Assembly: GCA_036346225.1 (NCBI GenBank) | Contig: JARFIW010001452.1 | Coordinates: 124,001 to 188,000 of the forward strand | Reading direction: 5' to 3' | Length of the DNA: 64,000 nucleotides | From: Platerodrilus igneus | Lineage: Eukaryota > Arthropoda > Insecta > Coleoptera > Lycidae | In this document: one piece after another, positions 45,830-58,953 of the stretch | How the letters are laid out: each line of letters begins with the position of its first letter | Position numbering within the stretch: position 1 is the first letter of the stretch | Notes under the pieces: generated by a model | Databases searched by the model: none | Seen by the model: only the letters and a program-made list of their open reading frames with translations | What the model was told of the DNA's origin: nothing | Position numbers and translations under genes: made by a program

Positions 45830-47520
45830 ATTAATGAAAAGTATTTTAAATTTTTTTATTAAAATTAATGTTTAAATGTAAATCTTTTCAAATTCCTTTG
45901 AAGCTAATACCATGACTAGTTAGGCCTATTTGATCTGAATGTTACAGAAGTTTTCGATTTCAACAGAAAGCATTGCAAAGAGCATGGGTTTGTTCAACTC
46001 TGTCGTAGTTCCGTGCCAGCGTGCTTTTTCTAGGTGGCACCACGGAATAGACAACTCATCGAACAAATAAATAAGACTGCTCTAGATACCAATATCTTTA
46101 AAAACATAATAATTACCAACAGTTTTGAACCTGAAACTTACATATAGAAACTATGTAAAGCTGTTGTTAAACACAGATAACCCCCGAACAATATTTTGCA
46201 TGTTCCAAAACAACTAAACTAGTTCTTGGCCAAGCAAGTCCCCATATAATTCCGTCAGTTTAAATATGACGTCGCAGCTATTTCCTTGTACTGCACATTA
46301 TGGAAGTAATTTTACAAAACCCACTCAACATTCCTTTACCCAGTCGTGGCACGATCAATAAATATTAGGGACCTTCCGGTTCAAAACAACGCAAACATTT
46401 ACATTTTATAGACTTGATTTCTACGCTTCCAAAGCGTGCCCAGCATTAGTAAAATATATGAATATGGCGAGGATATGTTCTTACCTGAGTTAGATAGAAG
46501 CACAGACTGGACAAACCTCGTTATTGTAATAGATTTTATAGTTTCAGTTGAATAAATGCATAATGGGTGTAAACCCTTATTGAGTTTTTGATGGGGGATT
46601 GATATTGTTGAAAATAGGTTTTAGAATATTAATGAATACTACTCATAGTAGAAAGGATAGACTATATTGGTTTTATTTTGTACTAATTTTTTACAAAAAA
46701 ACAATGCATTTAAGAACAATAACACATGCTAGAATAACGCACCTCATTATACAAGAATGCCCATCAGTGACGCTATGTAATAAGCAGTAGATACTATATT
46801 TAATTCAATATAATTAGATTTAATAAAACGTACATAATACAGATACTGATAAGAAACAAATTCCATCGCATAATATAAAAATTCACAGGAATTACAACCT
46901 TTTAACGGCAAAAATTATTAAGGAACTAAATACGCATTTCGACCAATAAGTGATCATCATTGTTAGAAAAATTAAAACCCAGTATAAAAAGTTGCCCTTG
47001 AATACTTCTGAAAATAGGCTCCTATCCTGTCTGTAACGCGTTACGTTGTCCTAACAATAATTAAATGTTTAAGAAAGAAAATATAATTTTAAAAGTACAA
47101 AATATATGGACGCACTTTGTATAAAAGATTTCGTACATAAATATCCTTAATTAAACATCATATTTGAAATTTTGTTGTTACAAACATAATTCATATAATA
47201 AAATTCAACATTCCTTTTTAAATACATTGTAAGATAAGAAAGAAGGCCGCTGACATTAAAAGCTCACAAAGTAAACATCGAAATGTGACTAATCCTTGCG
47301 TATAGAATTTTCATAGATCAATACATTGTATAAATTGTTGTATGATGATAACTTGTAACGTAAGCATAGATTAAACTCGATAGATTGTATTAACTAAACT
47401 CTGGCAGCAATTAAGATGATTTACAGTGGGAGAAACTGAAATTTGTTGGACGCAACGTAAAAGAAACAATGCCAGATTATAGTAATCGGTAATACAAAAT
47501 CATCAAATATGTAGGAGCAC
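45830..47520. other. AT-rich sequence, nothing recognised
   Basis: No gene, terminal repeat or RNA recognised. The 46599-46790 frame has no motif. Confidence 0.45.
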
Positions 47521-47526
47521 TAGAAT

Positions 47527-47826
47527 GTGAAATCGAGGGCGGAGAGGCGGCCGTTTTGTGTTAGATGGTGTGAAGACAAGATAAAAGTTCATAAAAAAAG
47601 GTTGAACCGAACGCAGCTTCAAGGAAACGTACAAACGAGATATACGATAAAACACGTGAACTTATTCTCGCCGGGGCGAGGTATTTTTCATGCAACTGTG
47701 CCCGTTCAAAAGGTATTGAGCTTTGAAAAGTTCAAGTTCATCCCGCCAGTAAGTTTGAATTTTGGGTTGAAATGGGTTAAGGCGATGGTACTTCAAAGGC
47801 CAAAAATGAACACATTTAAAGAATGA
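47527..47826 (+). CDS. Uncertain 99-codon ORF
   Basis: The frame begins MKSRAERRPFCVRWCEDKIK and is strongly basic, with SPGRGIFHATVPVQKVL in the middle. I recognise no family. It is locally richer in G and C than its neighbours. It could be an exon or a chance frame; no splice or promoter evidence decides it. A further frame at 48033-48254 (starting MYDNQVSNFRMDNEKIQKKW) is equally uncertain. Confidence 0.2.
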   Translation: MKSRAERRPFCVRWCEDKIKVHKKRLNRTQLQGNVQTRYTIKHVNLFSPGRGIFHATVPVQKVLSFEKFKFIPPVSLNFGLKWVKAMVLQRPKMNTFKE

Positions 47827-48189
47827 AACACTGGAGTTCTCTGGACAACCGCAAAATTTTGAAAACTTTGAGTAGAATGAGTTTTTTTAAATATAATATT
47901 TATTTTATATGAGAGTCGGATTTAAACGGATTGGTTGTTATATATGTAATAAGGAATTAAACGTGAAAATAATGATTGGGTTCGCCTAATTACCGACAAA
48001 AAGGATGAATAGTAATTTGAAATGCTTAGTTTGTGTATGACAATCAGGTTAGTAATTTTAGAATGGACAATGAAAAGATACAGAAAAAGTGGGATTTAAC
48101 TGTTTTTTTGTTGATTATGTACAACATTTTCAATAATTGGAGATTTGCGAACGTGAAAGCAGTCAAAAATTGGACTGACGAATACTTTG

Positions 48190-50450
48190 TCAACGGCTCA
48201 GATTTAATGTTTTTTTCTTTAAGATATTTTTATTTTAGTTTAATACATGTCTAGATTTTGAGGTTAAGAAATTGTTTTTAAAAAAATATATTGGTAAATG
48301 TATTAAAATTATCTTATGTTAATAGAAGTTAAGCTTTAGTTGATTTTATTTCAATTTATTTAAAAAATAGGTAAAGTTAGCCAATTGTAGAAAATATCCA
48401 GCAATCCCAAAGATAGTCTTATTTGGAAGAACTATTTTAGCTTACAATGTTATTTTTATATTACCGAAGCAAGATAGTTTTATGCTGAAAAATTGTCTTC
48501 CGTATAGAAATAACTCATAAAAAGTTGCTGTAACAGACCGTTTGGCGCCCCTCAATTTTGACAAAAAAAACCATTAAGGTAAGTGTCAAGTAGCGTAATA
48601 GTTTTGTATTTAAGAAATGTTATTTATTATTTTTGTAATTCTTTAGTTTTCTTTATCTTCTTCTCTCATTTATCCATAGAATGACACTCCCGCACCGCTA
48701 TAGTTAGCCGACACACCCATATATTATCACGGAGGTCCCAACCTGCAGAAAAAACAGAATTTAATTCATTTAACATTTTCTAAACCCGTAACAATAATTT
48801 TTAACGTCCAACTTCAGGTTATTTTCTTTATTGGTAAGACATTCATTTAATACGAAGTAGTTTTTCATTATTTTATAGTAAAAATTTTTGATATTTTTCA
48901 AAATTTTTAAATTTTCCTTTTTTAATTTTAACGTACTTTTCCATTTTTTTTATTGATAGAGTTAAATTTTAGGAATTTCTTATATTTTTTGGTAAACATC
49001 CACAGGGTCTATTTTTCGATAGGGCATTTTTAAATGTTAAGGCTGCTTTTTAAAACTTTTAAACTGTTCTTCATTAGGACTGTTGTTTTTTAATAGGATA
49101 GTTTTTTAAAGAATATTAGGGCTGATTTTTTCAAGAGTGATTTTTTTGGGTAATTTTTGTATTTGATAGTATTTTGCTTAACTTCAAAATTGTTTTGTTT
49201 TTCAATGCCGTTTTCTATAGATTGTTTTTATGTGAGTTTGTTAATTTTTTATAACGTTAAAGTTTTTGAAGCTAAATTTTAAAGCGGTTTTTTTATTGTT
49301 AGGGCAAATTTTTTTTAAACATGAGATAATATTTTCATTATTTTAAAGTACCTTTTCCAACTTTAGTTTTTCGTTGATCTGTTTTTTAAAGCGGTTAAAC
49401 ATTTTTTAACATTAAAGTATAGACAGGAAAATTTTGTGTTTTTAAATATTTAACCGAAAAGTATTTTCAATGTGAGTTTTTAAGTCGTGAATTTTTCTAA
49501 ATTATTTGTATTTTTTCAAAATTTAGTTGATTAAACGTAATTTTTTGAAATTTTTTTTTGAAAATTATCGTGAGATGCTCTTAAGACGAAAATTGACTGA
49601 CAGAGACTTGAAAGCAAGAAATTTATTTGAGTATTGAGACGGAAATTTATGTGTAATGTGGACTTTATATTGAAAACCGAATTGAATTATGAATAACGAT
49701 TTAGGATGTGGAAAAAATTAATAATTTGGTAGTTATCAGATTAAGATAAAATTCAGTAAAACACAATTAGGACGTATGACGGCGTAGAGTTAGTTATTAA
49801 GCTGGAAAGAAAGTTTCGGGGAAAACATTTTACTCTCAGACGCGATGAACTTCTTCAGAAAAAATTTGCGGTGGCGAACAGTTTTGGCAATAGCTTAGAT
49901 GCTTTTTCTTTAGTTTATTTTTATTTTAGTAATGCCTGACCAGACTTGATGTTAAGAAATTGTTTTCATGAAAGCATATTTATATGTGTACTGAAATTAG
50001 CTTACGTTAATAGAGGTTAAGTTCAAATTGATTTTTAAGAAATAGGTAGTCAGCTAATTGTAAAGGATATCCAAATACCCCAGTGATGGTCTTATTTAAA
50101 AGACGTGTTTTAGTCTACAATGTAAAAATATTATGAAGAAAGCAAGAAAGTTTTATTCGGAAAAAAACGTCTTTCTTATAGAAGAAACATCATAAGAAAC
50201 TGTTGTAACAGGTAGTTTGGCGTCCCTTAATTTTGACAGAGAAAAATCTTTCAGGGTAAGTGTTAAAGTAACGTACAAGTTTTGTTTTTAAGCCATGTTA
50301 CTACTATTTTTGTATTTCTTTATTTTCTTTTCTCATTTATTCATAGGAACCCACTCCCGTATCACTGCAATTAGCCGAAGCACTCTTATATTGTTACGGC
50401 GTCCTCGCCTCTTCAAGACAAATTAAAATTGGATTCATTTAATGCTTATT
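48190..50450 (+). repeat. Two diverged direct copies of a noncoding or exon-like module
   Basis: 48190-48770 and 49880-50450 align along about 570 bp. Shared words: TTTTATTTTAGT, GTTAAGAAATTGTTTT, GTTAATAGA, AGCTAATTGTA against AGCCAATTGTA, TCTTATTT, AGTTTGGCGTCCCTTAATTTTGAC against GTTTGGCGCCCCTCAATTTTGAC. Both then have GTAAGTGT and, about 100 bases later, TTTATYCATAG before a CACTCCCG stretch. That pattern looks like a conserved small intron. The copies are too diverged and stop-filled for a product. It may be a duplicated gene fragment or an unknown repeat. Confidence 0.55.
48780..49580. other. Strongly T-rich tract on the plus strand
   Basis: For about 800 bases the plus strand is dominated by T with few C, in words such as TTTTTAAA and GTTTTT. 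No gene. It separates the two module copies. Confidence 0.6.
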
Positions 50451-50855
50451 TTACATGTGAAGTGAACTCTTCCACCAACAATTCGCTAACGTGGTTTTGA
50501 ACACTTCGGGATATTCTCCTCATCACGAAGACTATTGATGGCTACAACAAACGTAAATTGTGGACTCTAAGATTGAATACTACTTCATATATACTATTAG
50601 TGGAAATGAGCAAGGGAATCCAAGTACGCTTTGTATTCTCATTGGCTGTTAGAGCAATGGGGCAAGCAAACATTATGAAGTTATAGGTTTCTTATGAATA
50701 TTTAAAAGGGGCGCTTTGTGTATAATTATTTTACTGCCTTCATATGTATTTAAGAAGAAACAATTTTTAGTAGTTTGATGTTTTTTAGCTCAATAGATTA
50801 GCGACGTGAGATCTTTTGTATTCACCACATTTTAAAGAGCAACGTGCCCTTTTTA
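50451..50855. other. Spacer, nothing recognised
   Basis: No motif found between the second module copy and the probable left end of the piggyBac element. Confidence 0.4.
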
Positions 50856-51489
50856 ACCCTAGGATGCATATCGTTAGCCTTTTTGACCCAGGTGTTACTT
50901 TAAAATTTCATATTTTAAAAAATTTTAATTTTATATATTTGATATTTTATGTATGCCTTATTTGTTTATTTGTTAATAGCTTGTAAGTATTCTCAGTTTC
51001 CAATAAAATAGATTTCTTCTAAGAAATAAACAAAAAAGAAATTTTGCGCCTTTTACATAGAGTGGTTTTTTTTTGACCCGCATTGAAATACGCTCAAATA
51101 TCTTTAAGAATTTGCATAATAAGTATTAAATTACCCTGTTCCGGCATATTGTATAGTGAATTTAAGTAATATCGAAATTATATCATGATAAATAGAAAAT
51201 CCAGCATACCAATTAAGACAAAAAAATAAATTGCGCCGCATGTATGACTCACAACCAAACTTACAAATATTCTATTATTAAATATAGTTCACATTTCCAA
51301 TAAAAATTGAATTTAAGTTATAATTATTTTTATTATCAAAAACTTTCGTTGGTTGTAAAATTTCGTTTTTAAAGTCGAATAACTCAAAAAGTAAATGAGA
51401 TATAGAATAGTGTATAAGCATATCAGTAATCAGCGTAAAAAACTGAATAAGATTCGTATATTATGTATATTATAAAATCACGGGAACCC

Positions 51490-51542
51490 TGCCACGGACG
51501 ACGGCTTCGACGACGGCGACGGCGGCGACGACGGCGGCGGAC
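51490..51542. repeat. GC-rich (GAC/GGC) minisatellite
   Basis: About 50 bases of GACGACGGC and GGCGGCGAC triplet-type repetition. It is one of the few GC-rich patches in the window and lies upstream of the piggyBac transposase start. Confidence 0.85.
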
Positions 51543-51743
51543 AGGCATTGAGATCCAATTAACCAAACTAAGTTTTGTTGATTAGATTAATTGTACCTAC
51601 CTGTTTGCACAGATCAATATATCCCCACCTGGCATTTATTATCAGTATTATTATAAATATATCTGTGCTTCTGTAATTTATCAATATACATTTGGATTGT
51701 TGTTAGTTACACGTGCAAATAATTTATCCTTGTAAGTAATAAA

Positions 51744-53575
51744 ATGGCATCAACAAGTTATAAACGAACTGTACAAGCGATCGATTTCGATTTTTAAGAA
51801 ACAGCGCTACAGCGGTAAAACGAAGCTGAATCAGAAGATGATTCGCATCATAAAGGCGATGATAAAAAAAATACATTAACTAATGTACAATTTAGTAGCA
51901 GTGAAAGTGACAGTGATCAAAGCACCGACGATAATATTCGATTTGACCGGCAACATGATGAATACATACATTATAATGTGAACAAGCAGCCACGTCCCCA
52001 ATGCTCCATCCGAAGGAACTACATTGGGTTTAGTGCGAAATATAACATGCTTCAAATATAATCTAACTTCAAAATTATGATGAATACATACAGCATAAAG
52101 GGAAATGAAATGGATGAAGACGCTTGATAGAAACCCAAGAAAAGCCCGCCCTCAAAATGTCATACGTTTTACACCTGGTCCTTCAAAACAAGGCAAAGTT
52201 TTCACAGAAAAAAATGCTTGGAGAAAGATTATAACTAATGACACGCTCGACGAAATCATTGTTTGTACTAATAGAGAAGCTGCTCGCACATACCTGCATC
52301 AAAAGAAAGTTTGATACCCAACCAATAAAGAAGAAATGTAAACGTTTATCGGAATTCTACCCATGGCTGGAGTGGAAAAAACTTAGAATGTACCAGTACG
52401 AGAACTTTTTCTTCATAACCTGTCTAATCCAATCTACAAAGCAGCCATGTCCGTGAATTATTTAAAAATATAAAACTATTTTTGAGATTTGACGATAAGA
52501 GAACTCGGGCTTATCGGTAAGAAATGGACAATTTAGCTCCTGTAAGCCATATTTGGAATCTATTACAGGAGCAATATAGGACTACAGAATGGTGCCAAAA
52601 GAATTTGTCACAATTGATAAATAATTACTAGGATTTAGATGAAGATGCGGTTTTACACAATACATACCAAGCAAACAGGCAAAATATGATATAAAACATT
52701 TTGGTTGTGTGAAGCAGAGATTGGAGATATATATTGGAAAGCATGCATCCTAGTGCCGAAGTTCAACGCAATTTGGAAATACACGTTGCACAGTCTCTTA
52801 TGTGTTCAATTCAAAATACATCAAGGAATTTAAAGTTAGATAATTTTTTTACCAGTGTAGAATTATTTGAAAAACTTTTATCTATTGGAATAACTTCTGT
52901 GGGCACTATAAGAAGAAACAAAAAAGATATTCCTGCAGAGATATTACCCAATAGAAACAGAGAGATATTATCATCTATGTTTGGTTTTACTCAAAACATA
53001 GCTCTTGTGAGTTATGTCTCAAAGAAAAATAAATCAGTAATCCTGCTGAGCACAATGCACCAGGACAATGAAGTGGATAGATAATATGACAAAGAAAAAC
53101 CAGAAATAATATAATTTTATAATGAAACAAAAGGCGGTGTGGATGTAAAGGATCAAAAAATATCAAATTACACATGCCAGTGACAGACAAAGAGATGGTC
53201 TTATGTCACATGGAGCAACATAATAGACGTTGGAGCTCCTAATGCCTATATTTTGTTCATTGACAAATATAAAGACTACAAAAGCGAAAGGTCAGACCGA
53301 AGAAGATTATATCTAAAAAAGTTAGTGAATGCAGCTTATTCTATCATATATAGAAAATCGATCTAAGAAACCCGTCATAGGCGCAGGTAGAAAATTTGTT
53401 CAAGTTGAGAAAATATTAGGAACAGCATACCAAAGAAACCAGCAACAAGGAAACAATGTTCCTTATGTCCCGCATAAAAGGATAGAAAATGCGATCGCGT
53501 ATGCAATAATTGCAGTAATATTATTTGCAAGGACCACTCGGTATATACATGTACAAAATGTGTAAAATAATAATT
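51744..53575 (+). pseudogene. piggyBac transposase, broken
   Basis: ATG at 51744 (MASTSYKRTV), early stop, then the acidic N-terminal region (SSSESDSDQSTDDN). 52105-52314 holds FTPGPSKQGKVF and NDTLDEIIVCTNREA, as in the family's N-terminal domain. About 52600 reads KEFVTIDK (first catalytic Asp region) and LLGFR. 52690-52730 reads WLCEAEIGD. 52734-53084 is an open frame with LKLDNFFTSVELFEKLL (second catalytic Asp), VGTIRRNKKDIP, ALVSYVSKKNKSVILLSTMH. 53090-53150 reads KPEII and FYNETKGGVDVKDQ. A different frame near 53460-53565 keeps the C-terminal cysteine finger (CSLCP, CNNCSNIICKDHSVYTCTKC). At least six frame breaks or stops. Confidence 0.9.
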
Positions 53576-53759
53576 ATTTTGTGCTATTTGTAAATAAAAA
53601 CCTATTAAAACAACTTAAAGCCGTAATTATTCAGTTAAAGCACATACATATCAATAGATATTTAGTGGGTCATTTTGACGCACGTTATGTAAATGTGTTG
53701 TATCTGACCGTTAATTTAATTGTCGGTTTCTTTTAGTTTGACCCATACGTTTTTGAAAA

Positions 53760-55040
53760 CCCACTAACTCCTAACAACTAATTTGATAAATTCCAGATTT
53801 TTGTCATTTTGATACCTAACCAAATACTTAATTTTATCATTACCAACAGTGATTTTGAGATTCACTTGTCTAAGTATTCAATTATACCTTTTAATGGTAC
53901 GACAAGAAACAATTTTGAATGTTGAACACTGTAGTAAGTGTTTGGTCAGTTGCAAAGTTGTTGATCTAAGAATGTGGATTTTATTTTGCATCTTCTATGA
54001 ACATTATTTATAATAGTAGCAAAAAACGATTCTAGATCGTTATTTATTCAGAAAGATCCAGTTTCTAATTAAACAAATCTTTACTTGAAGGAAAATTAAA
54101 TAATCTATCAACTACATAATAAAGAGATGCTAGTTTCTGTTATAAACTGTGGTTAGAAAAGAATAAAATAAATCAACGCGTTTGCAAGAGGATGAGAAAG
54201 GAGTATTCTTGCATTAAATCTTATAAGAAAAACGACGATTGGATAGTGTAATGGGATGTCAAATGTATCTAGCCTATTCTTTATAGCCTAACTTATCTAA
54301 AAAGGATAGGTCATTCTCATGTATTTAGAGGTGGCGAAACAAAATAAGAAGTATTGGTACTAGAAAATAAGCTATTCATAAGAGCAGTTGAACCATATTT
54401 CTATAGCTTGCCGATAATTAGCTTTAAACTTGTCTCCGGTCATGGCGACGCAAAAGACTAAAAGATCAACTACGCTAAGTTGTACATATCATATTTGGCT
54501 TGGATGTTCAATAACAACAACTACGACTACTGAGCTGATGAATCAGATTAGTGACGAAATGAATTATTGGTATACTATTTTCTTTTATGTATAAATCTGT
54601 AACGGGCATTTTTAATAGCTTAACATTTTACGCTATTTCCCAATTCGTAAAATTACATCGTTTTTGCATTGCTGTTTGTATAAAGTAAATACTTTCCAAT
54701 AGTTTTCAGATTTGTATGCAATTTAACTCGCGTGTATTAATTTTAAAAGATAGTTTAATTGAAGACTGATTTTCATTAATAAATAAATTGCAAGGAGCAA
54801 GTTTTAAATAGGATTATTCGTAAATTACTTTCCAACTTATCGAAAATGATAGACAACTGTAATTAGTTATTAGATATGATGGTGCATTGACTTATTGGAT
54901 GTGCCTTATGTTATTAACGAAGTCGAGATAATAGTCGATAAGAGGTTGGAATAGCAACGAGTTCATATAACCAGATGGGCAGTTGTAGTTTTGTTCCGTG
55001 TTCCAATATATTAAGTACCTTGAAAATACTGCTTTGAGAA
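53760..55040. other. AT-rich sequence, at most one tiny frame
   Basis: A 50-codon frame at 54442-54594 (starting MATQKTKRSTTLSCTYHIWL, with a run of six Thr) has no recognised family. Nothing else is visible. Confidence 0.35.
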
Positions 55041-55159
55041 TAGTGAGAATTACTGCGGTATCAATTCTCGTATTGTTCATGAACAAGCACGGCGTGTTTT
55101 TAGTTGATTTTCTGTTGAAAATAAAAGTAGTAGAGCTTGTTACACTCGAGGCACGTGTG

Positions 55160-55300
55160 CTTTACGGAACATTTGACGGACGGTGTTGTTGCTTACGCGT
55201 GCCTTACTAATTGTTTTTCTTGTGAGATAAATGTTTTAAGGAACATTTGACGGATTTGCTTTAGTGATACACGTGCTTTACGCATTATTGTTCTTTTTAG
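55160..55300. repeat. Short direct repetition around GGAACATTTGACGGA
   Basis: GGAACATTTGACGGA occurs at 55166 and 55240. CACGTGxGCTTTACG occurs at 55154 and 55269. The repeats lie in what may be the LTR or leader of the retroelement whose primer-binding site is at 56379. Confidence 0.6.
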
Positions 55301-56378
55301 TTGTTTTGTCTTTTGATATTTAAACTGTGTGTGCGATCTAGTTTCGCGGTCCTTTTCTTATCAGAGTAGTGCATACTTTGGATTATTTAAATACAGTTGA
55401 TACCGTAGTTTCTGAATTTTTTTACACCAAAGAATCTAAAATAGATCATTGCTTGCGCAAATTTCGTTATTTGCGAAATATGACAGATTACCGGTTTACA
55501 TAGGTATTGGTTTTAATTTCTCACTGCTTTTGGAGGTTTATGAAAATAATATACATTTGGTCCCCGTTGAAATTAAACTAGTGCTACAGAATATTTCGAA
55601 ATTATTGTCTTAGGAAATAGAATTACCAAGAAATTTTTCAATGCTACATAGTTCCATCAGCATGATAATGTCTGCTGCTAACACCAGTGATTAGTGTAAA
55701 GTGTAAGAAATTCCATCAACACCTCACAGGCAAGGGTGAAGTGCTTCGTTAGTGCAAGACATCGTGAATCCCACCCTTCAATTGCAAGGAAGCGTTGCTG
55801 AAGGACTTTTGTAAGTTGAACTATTTCCTACTGGTTATTACTTTAAATATCTATCCGTTGCTTTACCATATCTTTGTCGTTCTGATACCTTTTACAATAG
55901 ACTTGCATGCTATTTTAAAACATAAGAAAAAAAAAGAAAGAAAAAAAAATCAATACTACTGAACTACTCATATCAATTGTGTCTTGCCTATTTATCTCTT
56001 GTTAACATTTTGTCTGATTTATGAGTAATTGGTGTGTGAGGAAACGTTTCTGTTACTCCCCAATATTACCTCACTTTGTACTAAAAATTTTTGTACTGCT
56101 TTTACCGTTGTTATATTATAGAGATTATCCAAACAGTTCTTTTTTTTTACATTCTACAAGGTACTGAATAATTTAGATTTATCACTGCTGCTATGCTTAT
56201 TCTTTTTTTCAGGTTTGCTTAACTATTTTTTCTTGCAGGTATTGTCACTAACTCCTTACCGCCGTATACATTATATGTTAGTCTGCTTTCTACAACCCCC
56301 CTAATCTCCGATTGAGCCCGGTCATTTCTTTGATTTTCTTGGTGTTACGCACGGCTACGAGCCAACGTAGCATAACTT

Positions 56379-56394
56379 TGGCGCCCGAACAGGG
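56379..56394 (+). other. tRNA-Lys-type primer-binding site of a lost LTR retroelement
   Basis: TGGCGCCCGAACAGGG is complementary to the 3' end of tRNA-Lys and is the classical primer-binding site next to a 5' LTR. The LTR or leader should lie immediately upstream (somewhere in 55050-56376). I cannot define its TG...CA ends. No gag or pol frames follow downstream, so this is a truncated or solo remnant. Confidence 0.65.
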
Positions 56395-56399
56395 GCTGC

Positions 56400-58490
56400 C
56401 ACGAATTACGTAACATAACAAACTTATTTGAGTTATTTGTCAAAACAAAAACTTTTTGTTGTTTATTAGTCTTATTCAATAATTTCTATTATATCTGTAT
56501 TACTACCATGTGGTTATAAAAAAAGGCAATAGACACGGTTTTCCGACACTCCTACTTTTCCTTGTAAAACTGCGCCAACAGACTACAAAGTATGAGCTAG
56601 AGGTTGCAATCGTCAGTCAGAACGTCAAATTTTAGTAAAAACACATAAAGCTTTGTGAAGAATTGAATGCATTTAAGTTTTATCGAAAATATGTAAAATA
56701 GTAATTCGAAATAATTAGACAAAGCCATGAGATAATGGGAAAAGTGCATGTATGGTATTGCTAGAAGATGTTAAAACTGGTTTGCACAAATAGCAAGATT
56801 AAAATAATAAATTAGAGGAATAAAATTGAGGAGGAAAGACAGAAACCAATACGATGTTCAAATCAGGATATAGTGGCAGACTAGGTATGTGCAGAAACAC
56901 ATCAGAATACATTTGTTTAGAAAAGTGACGATAGTTGTGAATGAATATATTAATACATTAGAGAAGAAACAAATTGATTTAAGAATATTGGTATCAGGTT
57001 GAAAATATGTCCTCTTTGAAAGAATATTCCTTTGATTAAAGTATATCATCCAATTTTCATTAGTTTGTAACAGTAAGAGATATGAATCAAAAAGTTTGTT
57101 CTACACTTTGATTTAATGCTTTACTTCTAGGAATGTTTTGAAAATTCCCCTAAGCTGGTACATGATCTTTTATATAGCACCCCCCTCCCCTCCAATACTT
57201 TTCTGTTAAGTTAGAGATTTTTAAAATTATACTTCCTATGCATAGTTGTCATTAAGTGAGTTTTTGTTGACTATAAATTAACTCATTAACTTCAAGTTAT
57301 TTTGACAAAAAAGATATTGTTAACAGTTACAAGATTTATTTCGCGTTTCTACTACGTCCTCTTTAACTAGATTAATAGCTCTAAAAGCATAAATGGTTTT
57401 GAAAACAACAGGATAAAGGAAATAAAAAAAAAGCCGAGTAAAATGTAAATGAATGTTTTTATAAATTCACTACTTTTAGAAGTTTTTAAAGAGAATTTTA
57501 TCTAGAAGTTAATGTATTGCTAACAAAGCAAGCCGGAAATATTGCAAAAACTTATAACTTCCTTGGTTGTTATTACTTACAAAATTCACTTGAATCAACA
57601 AAAAAATGCTCATCAATTATCACGTCACTTTTATATACTACAGCATCTTTGGGGTATTATTGCATTTAAACCAATTGAATCCTCATTAGCGTTAATATTG
57701 TTAAGATGAATGGAAATTAAATGCAATCGAGAAACAAAATTGAAAATGACTGGTGTAAGGTTATCTTATCACACCCTAACCATTTCTTTCAGTAAACCTG
57801 CTTAATACGGCGTTTTATGTGGGCAATATAAGAACAACTCAATCTATGAAGAATATCCATAAAGACTATATGGCTATAAATAAAGAAGTTATAAACAAAA
57901 ATTTTAGAAACAAAATCAAATAGACGTGACCTACGAATTGTAGGTGTAAATTATAGAAATGTTTAATCATCTAATGCATTATTTAAAAAAAATGATCCAT
58001 CGTGTTTTACCTTGTAATATTACAAAATATGTTTCTCAGAGTAGATACGCAAGGAAGTATCATCACGAACCGTTTAGCAGTGTTTGAGAAGACACTTTTT
58101 TTTCCTCGAAATTAAGCGAAATACGGAGTTTTCAGAAGAGTCAAAAATGAAGATGATGGGTAAGTCTTTATGTTGATCACGTCTCAGAACGGTATTACCA
58201 CTCATAAGAAAAGTATAAGAAAAATTACAAGGCGTGAAGGTGGTTTTAACTCATCTACAATTTCCTTTGAATTTCTTTAATTAGAGAAAGTAGTGTAATC
58301 TTCTAAAATGAACTTTTGCCAAATTTTAATAAATTTGTTGCACACATTTCTAAACAGCGTACGAAAATGTGTAGAATTTTCCCTCACGGACACACGGTAC
58401 AATTTTGGTATATAGGTAAATTGGGTCCAATCGACTTATTTTGATGTCCACAACTGGTGGTAGCTTTATGTCCTAGCAATTTTGGGACAT
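56400..58490. other. AT-rich sequence, no gene recognised
   Basis: No motif-bearing frame. At 58470-58494 the words TTTTGGGACATCCTGTATA resemble the terminal repeat of many insect Tc1/mariner relics (ACAGGGTGTCCCAAAA in reverse). They run straight into the (AT)n tract; no partner end was found. Confidence 0.4.
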
Positions 58491-58491
58491 C

Positions 58492-58494
<3 letters not shown>

Positions 58495-58539
<45 letters not shown>
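58495..58539. repeat. (AT)n microsatellite, left of the Penelope element
   Basis: About 44 bases of pure AT alternation, directly abutting the first base of the Penelope repeat. Confidence 0.95.
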
Positions 58540-58544
<5 letters not shown>

Positions 58545-58953
58545 AACTCTATTTTATTGACCAGGAATCTATGTTTAATATGAAGATGAAATTAATGTGT
58601 TGGGATGTTTTTGGTCATAAATAAAACAACTGTCAAATAATCATTCGTTTTGAACTTGACGTTTCGATCTATTATTCAGATCTTAATCATAAGCTAAAAG
58701 TTAGGTAATTAGAAACTAAACAATACATATATCAAAACTTACATAAAACTTGATTATTCTTAAAATTTAGGGCTAGTGTAAAATAATTTTAAATGACATA
58801 AAGCAAAACTTGAGTGACAGAATTAAAATTGTTTTGTGTATGCAATTTTGATGTTACAGAAAATAAGCTTATTTAAGTACAATGATTTTGGATATAAATA
58901 TTATAAAAATAAAAGAATGTATAAATATTGTCCATTAAATAACAGCACTACAA

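Larger units (their letters stand above)
50854..53700 (+). mobile_element. piggyBac-family element (right end unclear)
   Basis: The left end appears to be TTAA-CCCTAGGATGCA at 50854-50867. It fits the piggyBac rule of a TTAA target and a CCC... terminus. TTTTTGACCCA-like words follow at 50878 and 51068. On the right, TGGGTCATTTTGACGCA (53667) echoes these words in inverse orientation, but no clean TTAA-bounded terminus is seen. The gene inside is a broken transposase. A GC-rich (GACGGC)n-like tract at 51490-51540 lies in the 5' region and contrasts sharply with the AT-rich surroundings. Confidence 0.65.

Noticed and set aside
48540..48565. TTTGGCGCCCC as a primer-binding site with LTRs
   Set aside because: It lies inside the duplicated module rather than next to an LTR end, and the second copy reads TTTGGCGTCCC; an intron-like structure explains the duplication better.
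54442..54594. 50-codon ORF with six threonines
   Set aside because: No family, no neighbours and no regulatory context; kept only as a note in the spacer entry.
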